A stretch of 64,000 nucleotides of DNA from Rhizobium sp. Root708 (GCF_001429725.1 NZ_LMHV01000009.1:40567-104566); one strand, 5' to 3'. Numbered from the stretch's first letter, positions 42,125-51,151 are shown. Notes: generated by a model from the letters alone, not told the origin. Numbers and translations are program-made.

Positions 42125-43215
42125 CCGCACCGGTTTCAATCGAGAACGCGACAAAGACCTTCGGCAGTTTCACGGCGCTCGACAACGTTTCTCTCGACAT
42201 CAATGCAGGCGAGTTCATCGTTCTGCTCGGGCCTTCGGGCTGCGGCAAGACTACACTCCTTTCCATCCTCGGAGGCTTCCTGTCGCCGACCACGGGGCGG
42301 ATCGCGATCGGCGGCAAGGAGATGACCAACGTGCCGCCGGCAAAGCGACCAACGACCACGATGTTCCAGGACTACGCCCTCTTCCCGCACATGAAGCTGA
42401 AGGACAATGTAGGTTTCGGCCTGCGAATGCGCGGTGTCGGAAAGGCCGAGCGTGAGGAGCGGGCGAAGAGCTTTCTCGATCTCGTCGGCCTCAAGACTTC
42501 CGCCGACAAGAAGCCCCACGAGCTTTCGGGGGGACAGCGACAGCGCGTCGCGCTTGCTCGCGCCCTGGCCGTCGATCCCGACGTTCTGCTGCTCGACGAG
42601 CCGCTTGGTGCGCTTGACCTCAAGCTTCGCCGGCAGATGCAGGACGAGTTGAAGGCGATCCAGAAGCGCGTCGGCACGACCTTCGTCCACGTCACCCATG
42701 ACCAGGAAGAGGCGATGGCGATTGCCGATCGGATCGTGGTGATGAACCAGGGAAAGATCGAGGATTTCGGACCGCCTTGCGAAATCTACATGCGTCCCCG
42801 GTCGCTTTTCTCGGCGGGCTTCATGGGCGAAGTGAACTTCATTCCGGGCAAGGTCAGGGAAGCCGGTGGCGGCCAGACGGTCGTGGAAACCCGGCTCGGC
42901 AATGTCGTGTTGCCGACCACCTGCTTCATGGCCGGCATGCCATCGGCTGGGGATGCGATTACACTCTGCATCAGGCCGGAACATTTCCGCCGGGCCGGTG
43001 AGGGCGATGCTCCGGTCACCGTCATGGGGCAGGCCTCAGTATCGGGCAGCGCCTTCTTCGGCACGCATTACCGCTGCCACCTTGCACCCGCCGCGGCGCC
43101 TGGCATGAGCGTCGTTGCGCACATGCCGCAATCAGCGGCGGTGACGGAGGGGCAGGCGGTTACGCTTGCCGTCAACGTCGGCGACATCGTAGCCTTGCCC
43201 TCGAAACAGGCATAG
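42121..43215 (+). CDS. ABC transporter ATP-binding protein, PotA type
   Basis: ATPase of 364 residues with Walker A GPSGCGKTT (about residues 38-46), signature LSGGQRQRVALARAL, Walker B VLLLDEPLGALDLKLR and switch His in VTHDQEEAMAIADR. The C-terminal TOBE-like domain (LCIRPEHFRR region) is complete. It drives the PotB/PotC-type permeases. The operon continues with the hydrolase and dehydrogenase genes at spacings of 9 and 13 nt. Confidence 0.92.
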   Translation: MTAPVSIENATKTFGSFTALDNVSLDINAGEFIVLLGPSGCGKTTLLSILGGFLSPTTGRIAIGGKEMTNVPPAKRPTTTMFQDYALFPHMKLKDNVGFGLRMRGVGKAEREERAKSFLDLVGLKTSADKKPHELSGGQRQRVALARALAVDPDVLLLDEPLGALDLKLRRQMQDELKAIQKRVGTTFVHVTHDQEEAMAIADRIVVMNQGKIEDFGPPCEIYMRPRSLFSAGFMGEVNFIPGKVREAGGGQTVVETRLGNVVLPTTCFMAGMPSAGDAITLCIRPEHFRRAGEGDAPVTVMGQASVSGSAFFGTHYRCHLAPAAAPGMSVVAHMPQSAAVTEGQAVTLAVNVGDIVALPSKQA

Positions 43216-43224
43216 GCTGAAACG

Positions 43225-43959
43225 ATGGAACGTGTTGCGCCGGACAAGTGGTACCAGGTGAAGCGGCTGGGGGACGATATCACCCTCATTTCCGAGCCGT
43301 TCATTCAGGAATTTTACCGATGCAACGTTTGGCATGTGCGCGGGCGTGATCGCGACATGTTGGTCGATAGTGGCATGGGGGTCGTATCACTTCGCGAATG
43401 GGTGCCGCTCGTCGCCGAGCGTGATCTGATCGCCGTCGCGAGCCACACCCATTTCGACCATATCGGCTGCCATCACGAGTTCGAATGCCGGGCGGTTCAT
43501 TCAGCGGAAGCCGATCTGCTGGCCAATCCGACGCGTGCAAATACGCTCGCCGACCCTTACGTGACCGACGATATCTTCGATGCGCTGCCGCCCGAGCCTT
43601 ATTGTTCGAAATGCTACGCCGTGAAGAAAGCTCCGGCGACACGCATCCTCGAAGACGGCGATATTATCGATCTCGGCGACCGGACCTTCGAGGTCATCCA
43701 CACGCCAGGACATTCGCCGGGAGGCATCGCGCTTTGGGAAGCGAGGACGCAGACCCTCATTTCCGGCGACATTCTTTATGACGGGCCGTTGATCGAAAAT
43801 ACCTACCATTCCAACGCGGACGATTACCTCGCCTCGATGGAGCGGCTTCTGACCATTCCGGCCCGCGTCGTGCATGGCGGGCACTTTCCAAGTTTCAGCG
43901 GCGAACGATATCGCGACCTGATCACGAACTGGCTGAACGAAAAACAGAAGAAAATCTGA
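43225..43959 (+). CDS. Metallo-beta-lactamase-fold hydrolase
   Basis: Protein of 244 residues with the complete metal-binding pattern: His74-x-His76-x-Asp78-His79 (SHTHFDHIGC), His in TPGHSPGG, Asp in LISGDILYDG, and a final His in VVHGGHFPSF. This is a two-metal hydrolase of the glyoxalase II/lactonase-like group; it has no signal peptide. It lies 9 nt after the transporter ATPase gene and 13 nt before an aldehyde dehydrogenase, so it belongs to the same operon. What it hydrolyses (thioester, lactone, amide or phosphate ester) is not shown by sequence. It is the least explained enzyme of this operon. Confidence 0.85.
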   Translation: MERVAPDKWYQVKRLGDDITLISEPFIQEFYRCNVWHVRGRDRDMLVDSGMGVVSLREWVPLVAERDLIAVASHTHFDHIGCHHEFECRAVHSAEADLLANPTRANTLADPYVTDDIFDALPPEPYCSKCYAVKKAPATRILEDGDIIDLGDRTFEVIHTPGHSPGGIALWEARTQTLISGDILYDGPLIENTYHSNADDYLASMERLLTIPARVVHGGHFPSFSGERYRDLITNWLNEKQKKI

Positions 43960-43972
43960 CGGGAGTGACGAA

Positions 43973-45406
43973 ATGCTCGACAAGCGCAAATTCTACATCA
44001 ACGGCGAATGGGTAGCGCCGCTGGCAGCGGTGGACCTCGAGGTCATCAACCCTGCAACCGAAAAGCCCGTTGCCCTCATCTCGATGGGGACGCCTGCCGA
44101 TATCGATCGCGCCGTCGCGGCCGCGAAGAAGGCCTTTGTGACCTACGGCCGCACGACTGTCGAGGAGCGTCTGGCGCTGCTCGAAAAGTTGCTGGAGATC
44201 TACAAGCGCCGCTACGAAGAAATGGCGCAAACGATCACGCTCGAGCTAGGCGCTCCGATCACCATGAGCCGCGAACAGCAGGCGGATGTCGGTGTAGGCC
44301 ACCTGCAGGGGTTCATCGATGCCCTGAAGAAGCTGAAGATGCGCGATGCGCTGCCGAATGGTGACGTTTTGCTGCGCGAGCCGATCGGCGTTTGCGGCCT
44401 AATTACCCCCTGGAACTGGCCGATCAACCAGATCGCACTGAAAGTTGTTCCAGCCCTGGCGACGGGCTCGACTTGCGTGCTCAAGCCCTCCGAGTTCACA
44501 CCGCTCAACGCCATGCTTTACGCGGAAATGGTGCACGAGGCCGGCTTTCCTGCCGGCACGTTCAACCTCGTGAACGGCGACGGCGTCAATGTCGGAGCGG
44601 CGCTGTCTCGGCACAGGGATGTCGATATGATGTCGTTCACCGGCTCGACCCGCGCCGGCATCGCGGTCAGCAAGGATGCGGCGGACACGGTCAAGCGGGT
44701 GACGCTCGAACTCGGCGGGAAATCGCCGAACCTCGTCTTCGAGGATGCTGACCTCGAAGGCCGCATCACCGGCAGCGTTCTTGAGTGTTTCAACAATTCG
44801 GGCCAGTCTTGCGATGCGCCGACCCGGCTTCTCGTGCAGAGGTCCGTCTACGACAAGGCCGTGGAGATCGCCGAGCGTGTCGGCCGCGACGCCAAGGTCG
44901 GCAATCCAACAGAGGAAGGCGGTCACATCGGCCCGCTTGTCAGCGATGTTCAGTTCGGTCGCGTACAGGCATTGATCGATGCGGGTATTGCCGAAGGTGC
45001 GCGCGTCCTCGTTGGCGGGGCAGGCAAGCCGGAAGGCTTCGAAACCGGCTATTTCGTCAAACCGACCATCTTCGCCGACGTCAACAATGAGATGCGGATC
45101 GCCCGCGAGGAAGTATTCGGGCCGGTACTGGCGATCATGCCGTTCGACACCGAAGACGAAGCGATCGCGATTGCCAACGACACCAGCTACGGACTGGCCG
45201 CCTATGTCCAGACCGGCGATCCTGCCCGCGCCGAGAGAGTGGCGACACGGCTGCGGGCCGGGATGGTTCATATCAACGGTGGGCCGCATCGCTATGGCAG
45301 CCCGTTCGGCGGCTACAAGCAATCGGGCAACGGACGGGAAGGCGGCATGTTCGGCCTTGAGGATTTCCTTGAAGTGAAGACGCTTCATCGCCCCGACGCG
45401 GCCTGA
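43973..45406 (+). CDS. Aldehyde dehydrogenase
   Basis: NAD(P)+-dependent aldehyde dehydrogenase of 477 residues with all catalytic residues: Asn148 in TPWNWP, Glu246 in LELGGKSP and Cys280 in NNSGQSCDAPTR. It lies in an operon between a polyamine-type transporter with hydrolase and a ureohydrolase. Aminoaldehyde dehydrogenases that oxidise 4-guanidinobutyraldehyde or gamma-aminobutyraldehyde occur in such settings, so this reaction would supply the guanidino acid for the next enzyme. A good ribosome site (GGGAG) is present. The substrate is inferred from context. Confidence 0.88.
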   Translation: MLDKRKFYINGEWVAPLAAVDLEVINPATEKPVALISMGTPADIDRAVAAAKKAFVTYGRTTVEERLALLEKLLEIYKRRYEEMAQTITLELGAPITMSREQQADVGVGHLQGFIDALKKLKMRDALPNGDVLLREPIGVCGLITPWNWPINQIALKVVPALATGSTCVLKPSEFTPLNAMLYAEMVHEAGFPAGTFNLVNGDGVNVGAALSRHRDVDMMSFTGSTRAGIAVSKDAADTVKRVTLELGGKSPNLVFEDADLEGRITGSVLECFNNSGQSCDAPTRLLVQRSVYDKAVEIAERVGRDAKVGNPTEEGGHIGPLVSDVQFGRVQALIDAGIAEGARVLVGGAGKPEGFETGYFVKPTIFADVNNEMRIAREEVFGPVLAIMPFDTEDEAIAIANDTSYGLAAYVQTGDPARAERVATRLRAGMVHINGGPHRYGSPFGGYKQSGNGREGGMFGLEDFLEVKTLHRPDAA

Positions 45407-45489
45407 TCGCAATGTGAAAACATGGGCTTGTGCGCGCAGCGCCAGCATCGCACATTGCGCGCCAGGTCTCGCAATCACAGGGAATAACG

Positions 45490-46461
45490 ATGAGTGGAGC
45501 TTTCCATCAACCGGTTGATGCCGCCGAGGTTCCTCGCTTCGCCGGTCATTCGACCTTCATGCGGCTGCCAACGGTGCAGACCGCTGCCGGGCTCGATATC
45601 GCGCTCGTCGGTATTCCCTGGGACGGTGGAACAACCAATCGGGCGGGCGCGCGCCACGGGCCGCGAGAAGTTCGCAATCAGTCGAGCCTGATGCGGCGCG
45701 TCCATCATGTCTCGGGAACCGAGCCATTCAGCATCGCGAATGTTGCCGACGTCGGCGACCTCTCGGTCAATCCCATCGATCTCATCGACGGCCTCAAGCG
45801 CATCGAGAGCGGCATGAGCGAGATTGTCGCGGCCGGCGCTATTCCCTTGTCGGTGGGCGGCGATCATCTGACGACGCTTCCGGTTTTGCGAGCAGTCGCA
45901 AGAAACCGTCCAGTCGGATTGATTCACTTCGATGCGCATTCCGATACCAACGACCGCTATTTTGGCGATAATCCTTACACGCACGGCACGCCGTTCCGTC
46001 GTGCGATCGAGGAGGGATTGCTGGATCCGAAGCGGATCGTCCAGATCGGAATTCGCGGATCGATCTACGATCCCGACGAACACGATTGGGCGAGAGAGCA
46101 GGGCATCCGGATCATCTATATGGAAGAGTTTGTCAGCCGTGGCGCTGAGGACGTCATGCGCGAAGCCCGCGACATCGCGGCCGGCCTACCGACCTACGTT
46201 ACCTTCGATATCGACAGCATTGATCCGTCGATGGCGCCGGGCACGGGAACGCCGGAGGCCGGCGGTTTCACGACCCGAGAGGCGCAACAAATGATCCGCT
46301 TGCTTGCCGGAGTAGATTTTGTTGGGGCCGACGTCGTGGAGGTCTCGCCGCCATTCGACCTCGCCGGCATGACAGCACTTGCCGGTGCCACGATGATGTT
46401 CGAGCTTCTCTGTGTGATTGCCAGGCAGGTCGGGGATCGGCGCAACGCCGCCGGCGCCTGA
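45490..46461 (+). CDS. Ureohydrolase (agmatinase/guanidinobutyrase family), paralog 2
   Basis: Mn-dependent ureohydrolase of 323 residues, normal SpeB/GbuA length. Metal ligands: His126 in GGDHL, Asp138/His140/Asp142 in DAHSD, and the later DIDSIDP pair. The start at 45490 (MSGAFHQPVD) follows AGGGA; an earlier in-frame codon lacks such a site. It closes the plus-strand operon 83 nt after the aldehyde dehydrogenase. With that enzyme it could turn guanidinobutyraldehyde into GABA plus urea. It differs clearly from the longer paralog at 37017-38063, so the two probably use different guanidino substrates. Confidence 0.88.
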   Translation: MSGAFHQPVDAAEVPRFAGHSTFMRLPTVQTAAGLDIALVGIPWDGGTTNRAGARHGPREVRNQSSLMRRVHHVSGTEPFSIANVADVGDLSVNPIDLIDGLKRIESGMSEIVAAGAIPLSVGGDHLTTLPVLRAVARNRPVGLIHFDAHSDTNDRYFGDNPYTHGTPFRRAIEEGLLDPKRIVQIGIRGSIYDPDEHDWAREQGIRIIYMEEFVSRGAEDVMREARDIAAGLPTYVTFDIDSIDPSMAPGTGTPEAGGFTTREAQQMIRLLAGVDFVGADVVEVSPPFDLAGMTALAGATMMFELLCVIARQVGDRRNAAGA

Positions 46462-46475
46462 CCGGTCGTCATGCA

Positions 46476-47003
46476 TCAGGGGCGAATGGCGGCCTCGCCC
46501 GACAATCGCCGGTAGCTGCCACGCCAGTAGAGCAATGGTTCCACATCCTCGCGCGTCTCGATCGCACAGACGCGACCGATGAGGATTGCGTGTGAATGGT
46601 GGTTGAGGACCGTTTCAAGTTCGCAGTCGAGAACCGTCAGTGCGTCTTTCAGCGCCGACGTCCCGGTTGAAAGACTGTACCACTGTGCGTCCCGATAGCG
46701 TTCGTTTCCGCGTCGTCCGTCGAAGCCAGCGAAGGCTTGCGCGACGTGCTGCTGGTTGGCGGCGAGCACGTTCACGCAGAAGCGACGGTAGCGCTCAACC
46801 ACGGGCCAAGACGAGGATCCACGATTGAGGCTGACGATCACCGAGGGCTGATCCGCGGATAGGGACGACACCGATGTCGCGGTAAAGCCTGTCCGGTCTT
46901 CACGTTCGCCGACGGTAATGACGCTGACGGCGCCGGCCAAGTGACGCATCGACAGCTTGAACGCAGATTGATCAACGACGGGCCTGGTTGCCACCTCAAG
47001 CAT
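46476..47003 (-). CDS. Flavin reductase domain protein
   Basis: Protein of 175 residues of the flavin-reductase-like family (HpaC/NtaB type). Typical stretches are MRHLAGAVSVITVG near the start, GFTATSVSSLSADQPSVIVSLNR in the middle and FCVNVLAANQQHVAQAFAG. It would supply reduced FMN to the monooxygenase encoded 15 nt upstream on the same strand. The gap to the convergent ureohydrolase is only 14 nt, and no terminator was found there. Confidence 0.87.
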   Translation of the reverse strand: MLEVATRPVVDQSAFKLSMRHLAGAVSVITVGEREDRTGFTATSVSSLSADQPSVIVSLNRGSSSWPVVERYRRFCVNVLAANQQHVAQAFAGFDGRRGNERYRDAQWYSLSTGTSALKDALTVLDCELETVLNHHSHAILIGRVCAIETREDVEPLLYWRGSYRRLSGEAAIRP

Positions 47004-47018
47004 CGGCTCTCTCCCTGG

Positions 47019-48371
47019 TTAGCTGGCGGCTAGCGCGGTCGCGAAGCGATTGGTCGGCATCGAAAGGCCAAGGTTCTCGCGCAGCGTCTTGCCTTCGTAT
47101 TCCTCCCGGAAAAGCCCGCGACGGCGCAGTTCCGGCAGAACGAGCTTCACGAAATCATCGAGGCTCGACGGCAGTGTCGGAAACATCAGGATGAAGCCAT
47201 CCGCCGCCCGGGTCTCGAACCACTCTTCCATGAAATCGGCAATCTGCTTCGGCGTGCCGGTGATACCGTTGCCGGTGTGCTTCTCGGCATAGTGACGGAC
47301 CAGCTCGCCGACCGTTCTTCCGCTCTTGACGAAATCGGTAAGCTCTTCAAACAGCGCCCGCGATCCCTTGGGCTCCTTCGGCAACCGGTCCATCGGAAAC
47401 GGCTTGTCCAGCGGGACGCCGCGCAAGTCCGCTTCGAGAAATTCGGAGAGCATCAAGCGACCGACATCAGGGTGCATCTTGTCGATGAGGTATTTGACCT
47501 TGGCTTGAGCCTCGGCCTCGGTTTCACCGACGTTCAGCACGACGCCAGGCATGATCTTCAGGTCATCGGGATCGCGCCCATAGGCCGGCATGCGTCCCTT
47601 GACGTTTTCGTAGAATGCGCGGTTTCGATCGATGTTCGAGGCGAGGCTGAAGACGATCTCGGCCGTGCGCGCCGCCATGTCCATGCCGGGTTCCGAGCCG
47701 CCGGCCTGCGCGATGATCGGACGACCTTGCGGCGATCGCGCGATGTTCAGCGGTCCTCGCACCTGGAAGTGCTTGCCCTTGTGATTGAGTGTGTGGTGCT
47801 TGGTCTTGTCATAGTAGACGCCATTCTCGCGATCGAGCAGCAAGGCGCCATCTTCGAAGCTGTCCCAGAGACCAAAGACAACATCCACGAACTCGTTGCC
47901 GCGCTCGTAGCGCAGAGCATGCGGATCCAGGCCCTCGCGGTTGAAATTGTAACCCGTTTCGTCGTGATCCGACGTGACGACATTCCAGCAAACCCGGCCA
48001 TGGCTCAGATGATCGATCGAGGCAAACAGGCGCGCGACATTGTAGGGCTCGTAGTAGCTGGTCGAGACTGTAGCGACGAGGCCAAGCTTTTCTGTCGTCA
48101 CCGACAGAGCCGACAGCAGCGACAAGGGTTCGAAGCGGTTCATCTTCGTCGGAATGCGGGCGAGAGCATCGGGGTCACCGACAGCCGCCGCCGGAGAGTC
48201 GGCCATGAACATGAAATCGAGCTTCGCCGCTTCCGACCGTTTGGCGACATCAAGCAGGTGACTGAAATCGTTCGCGCCGTGAACGTCGCTTGCCGGATGC
48301 AGCCAGGAGGCCGGATGAAAGCCGAACGTATAGACGAAGGTGCCCAGTTTCATCTTGTCGGTACGCGCCAT
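47019..48371 (-). CDS. FMN-dependent monooxygenase (NtaA/SnaA/DszA family)
   Basis: Flavin-dependent monooxygenase of 450 residues, the usual length for the NtaA/SnaA/DszA/SoxA group of luciferase-like enzymes. Family segments are visible: SHGRVCWNVVTS, NREGLDPHALRYERG near the middle, NIARSPQGRPIIAQAGGS, and the C-terminal helices. These enzymes oxidise chelators, sulfonates, dibenzothiophene sulfones and similar compounds with reduced FMN made by a separate reductase, encoded here directly downstream. The substrate is unknown. It starts MARTDKMKLG. Confidence 0.9.
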   Translation of the reverse strand: MARTDKMKLGTFVYTFGFHPASWLHPASDVHGANDFSHLLDVAKRSEAAKLDFMFMADSPAAAVGDPDALARIPTKMNRFEPLSLLSALSVTTEKLGLVATVSTSYYEPYNVARLFASIDHLSHGRVCWNVVTSDHDETGYNFNREGLDPHALRYERGNEFVDVVFGLWDSFEDGALLLDRENGVYYDKTKHHTLNHKGKHFQVRGPLNIARSPQGRPIIAQAGGSEPGMDMAARTAEIVFSLASNIDRNRAFYENVKGRMPAYGRDPDDLKIMPGVVLNVGETEAEAQAKVKYLIDKMHPDVGRLMLSEFLEADLRGVPLDKPFPMDRLPKEPKGSRALFEELTDFVKSGRTVGELVRHYAEKHTGNGITGTPKQIADFMEEWFETRAADGFILMFPTLPSSLDDFVKLVLPELRRRGLFREEYEGKTLRENLGLSMPTNRFATALAAS

Positions 48372-48537
48372 GCCATTCTCCCGCGAGCTTTGAATGATTG
48401 TCTAAGGTAACGCCGCACGACTTTTTTCATCAATATCGCGGGGCTGACTTCCGTTTTAGTTTTTCTAAAGAGTCGCGGCGGGAGGTATGGTGGCGGCGGT
48501 TTCTGCTACTGCTACCGTTCAGGCCTGCGTGCGGCGT

Positions 48538-48939
48538 TCACGGGTTCGCCTTCAGAAAGCCGATCAGATCATTGATCTCGAATCCCCACAGGCCCGCGAA
48601 ACGCATTTTTGTGCCCGCCACCATTTTGGTGGGCTTGGATAGAAACGTTGCGAGGTTTTCATCGGTCCAGACAAGTCCGTGTTCTCCGGCTGCCTTCAGG
48701 TCTGTCGAATACTCATAGTCGTTGAGAACACCGGCGGTTCTGCCGACCACTCCTTTGAGTGAAGGTCCGAACGAACTCCGATCGCTATCGATCGTGTGGC
48801 AACCTGCACACGATCGATAGATCCGCGCTCCGCGCTCCAGATCCGCTGCGCAAGCCTGGTTCGCAAACACGGCGAGCGACAACGCGACCGTTGTCAACTG
48901 AACAGGAAAGCCTTGAACGAACTTCACCGGGAATGTCAT
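48538..48939 (-). CDS. Class I c-type cytochrome
   Basis: Small periplasmic cytochrome c of 133 residues. A signal peptide ends near AACAADLERG. The heme-binding motif CAGCH is at residues 44-48, and the distal ligand is Met112 in GTKMRF, the cytochrome c2-like arrangement. It lies 166 nt upstream of the monooxygenase on the same strand, but with its own gap, so a shared transcript is uncertain. It likely carries electrons in the periplasm. Confidence 0.88.
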   Translation of the reverse strand: MTFPVKFVQGFPVQLTTVALSLAVFANQACAADLERGARIYRSCAGCHTIDSDRSSFGPSLKGVVGRTAGVLNDYEYSTDLKAAGEHGLVWTDENLATFLSKPTKMVAGTKMRFAGLWGFEINDLIGFLKANP

Positions 48940-49063
48940 CAGGTTAAACTCGTTTGTTGCGTGCTCCGAGGGATAGACGCGATCCTACCACGGACCAAGG
49001 TCTAACTTGCCGAGCTATTTGCTTTATGGTCCGTTCGTCGAAGACGCACTGCTGGGGAAAGTG

Positions 49064-49288
49064 ATGAGTACGACGCATTGGCCTAAGGCGCATCTGGATG
49101 GGAAGGACATCAACGTTCTCTCCGGGATATTAAGACAGTGGTGCACGAGACATCAGTGTGATTTCGATGGCGAAGTAAGCCAGGCGAAAGCGCGCGAACT
49201 CGTCCAATGGTTCGAGTTCGGCGTAAAGGATCCGTCCGAGCTCACGGATCTGATCGAAGGCAAGCACTGGCAGGTGCACTCCATCTGA
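49064..49288 (+). CDS. Small hypothetical protein
   Basis: Open frame of 74 residues starting at ATG 49064 behind GGGGAAA; an in-frame TTG 57 nt upstream would add 19 residues with no clear purpose. The protein (MSTTHWPKAHLDGKDINVLS to the end KHWQVHSI) is polar, with a helix-rich middle (AKARELVQWFEFGVKDPSEL) and two cysteines. There is no signal peptide or membrane segment. I do not recognise a domain. Its codon usage looks like its neighbours'. Confidence 0.5.
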   Translation: MSTTHWPKAHLDGKDINVLSGILRQWCTRHQCDFDGEVSQAKARELVQWFEFGVKDPSELTDLIEGKHWQVHSI

Positions 49289-49452
49289 CATTAGCCGGCC
49301 CGCAGCCGAGGCGCGTGGTTGACGTTGCTGCCGCTGCGTACGCGCGGCTTGCCCAGTGTCAGCAATCACGCTTCGGATATTCGTCCAAGGCTCCTTGTCA
49401 GCGATCGCGTATCGTGAGCACCTAGCGATCGTTACGGGCGAGGGAGGAACTC

Positions 49453-51132
49453 ATGACGATCTACGATCAGCTGCGCGAACCGCCGTTCAGCCTTGACGAG
49501 ACCGCGATCGCCTGGGTGCGTGACGTCTATGCGTCGCTGAGCCTCGATGAAAAGGTCGGCCAGCTCTTTACCCTGATCATGATCGGGACGGATGAAGAGG
49601 AGTTCAAGCGCCTTGGCGCCTTGCGGCCGGGCGGCGTGACCAGGTTTTTCACCCCTGATCTCGACTTCGAACGACGCGTGATCTCGGATCTGGTCGAGAG
49701 AAGCAAGGTTCCGCCCATCATCAGCGCTGACCTGGAAGGAAGCCGTCATTCCTTCGCATTTGGTACTCCGGTGCTCGGCCAGCTTGGGCTCGCCGCCGTG
49801 GATGACGTCGAGGCGACGGAGAAGAGTTCGGAGATACTGGCGCGCGAAGGACGTGCGATGGGTGTCCGATGGTCGTTCACGCCAGTCATCGACGTCAATG
49901 CCGCTTTCCGGTCGCCGATCGTCGGAACGCGCTCCTATGGCTCGGATATCGACAAGATCGAACGCCACTCTGTCGCCCATGTCCACGGCCTCCAGAAAAA
50001 CGGAATAGCCGCCACCGCAAAGCATTGGCCAGGCGAAGGATTTGACGACCGCGATCAGCATCTCCTTACGACCATCAACCCACTCTCGATGGCGCAATGG
50101 GAGGAAACCTTCGGTCGGCTCTACAGGAGGCTGATCGGAGAGGGCGTTCTGTCCGTCATGAGCGGGCACATCGCGCTGCCCGCCTATATCAGGTCCAAGT
50201 ATCCGGACGCGGGACTTGAAGCTTTCCGACCGGCGTCTGTTTCGCGGCTGCTGAACGTCGACCTGTTGCGCAATCAACTCCGGTTCAATGGCATCATTGT
50301 TTCAGACGCCACGCCGATGGGCGGTCTATCGGCTTGGGGACATCATACGCAGACGATGCCCGAGATCATTGCCAACGGCTGCGACATGATCCTTTTTAGC
50401 GACGCGCCCGAAGAGGATATGGCAGCGGTCAAATCCGCTGTCGAGGATGGACGAATAACGGCGGAGCGACTGGAGGAAGCGGTCCTTCGCGTGCTGGCTC
50501 TCAAGGCGCACCTGAAGCTCTTTCGACCGTCCGACGTTCTGCCGGATGCCGCGGAAGCGCGCAATGTTCTCGCGCAGCCCGAGAGCGTCGCAGCGTCCAA
50601 GGAGTTTATCGCCAGATCGCCGACCCTGGTGAAGGATGTCGACGGCATCTTTCCGCTCGATCCCGCCAGGACGAAACGCGTGTTGTTGGTGGATGGAGGG
50701 ATCATTCATCCGCTCATGCCGCAGCCGCTGAAATTCTCGCTGCCGGAGCTTCTGGCGAAAGAGGGGTTCGAGGTCACGATCGATCGACCGGACATTGTCC
50801 CAAGTCCCGAGGATTTCGATCTGGTGATCTACGCGTTGGGCGACGAGTCGCTTCTCGTGCGAGGCCGGATATTCCTCGACTGGCACAAGATGGGCGGCGG
50901 TGGCCTGTTCAAGGCCATGTATCGCCCGTGGACGAACATTCCTTCCGTCATCATCTCCTTCGGGCACCCATATCATCTTTACGATGCGCCGCGCGTCCCG
51001 GCTTACATCAACGCCTACTCGACGATGGACAGCGTGCAGGAAGCCGTGGTGGATTGCATGGTTGGGCGCAAGCCGTTTCTCGGGACAAATCCGGTCGATC
51101 CCTTCTGCGGCCTCGAGGACGCTCGATACTGA
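49453..51132 (+). CDS. GH3 glycoside hydrolase (beta-N-acetylhexosaminidase-like)
   Basis: Family GH3 enzyme of 559 residues. The catalytic (beta/alpha)8 domain holds the NagZ-type loop KHWPGEGFDDRDQH (Lys190-His203), where His203 in the D-x-H dyad is the likely acid/base, and the nucleophile Asp285 in GIIVSDATPMGG. A second GH3_C-type domain follows (about residues 370-545), which short NagZ proteins lack. There is no signal peptide. The loop points to N-acetylglucosaminidase or phosphorylase activity rather than beta-glucosidase. The gene is isolated, with a 164-bp upstream gap, so its physiological substrate is open. The ATG follows GAGGGAGG. Confidence 0.85.
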   Translation: MTIYDQLREPPFSLDETAIAWVRDVYASLSLDEKVGQLFTLIMIGTDEEEFKRLGALRPGGVTRFFTPDLDFERRVISDLVERSKVPPIISADLEGSRHSFAFGTPVLGQLGLAAVDDVEATEKSSEILAREGRAMGVRWSFTPVIDVNAAFRSPIVGTRSYGSDIDKIERHSVAHVHGLQKNGIAATAKHWPGEGFDDRDQHLLTTINPLSMAQWEETFGRLYRRLIGEGVLSVMSGHIALPAYIRSKYPDAGLEAFRPASVSRLLNVDLLRNQLRFNGIIVSDATPMGGLSAWGHHTQTMPEIIANGCDMILFSDAPEEDMAAVKSAVEDGRITAERLEEAVLRVLALKAHLKLFRPSDVLPDAAEARNVLAQPESVAASKEFIARSPTLVKDVDGIFPLDPARTKRVLLVDGGIIHPLMPQPLKFSLPELLAKEGFEVTIDRPDIVPSPEDFDLVIYALGDESLLVRGRIFLDWHKMGGGGLFKAMYRPWTNIPSVIISFGHPYHLYDAPRVPAYINAYSTMDSVQEAVVDCMVGRKPFLGTNPVDPFCGLEDARY

Positions 51133-51151
51133 GGGCGGGCGACGGCGCTAC

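Noticed and set aside
45432..45462. Inverted repeat GCGCGCA/TGCGCGC before the second ureohydrolase gene
   Set aside because: The arms are 7 bp of low-complexity GC with a 17-nt loop, and nothing ties it to regulation or termination.
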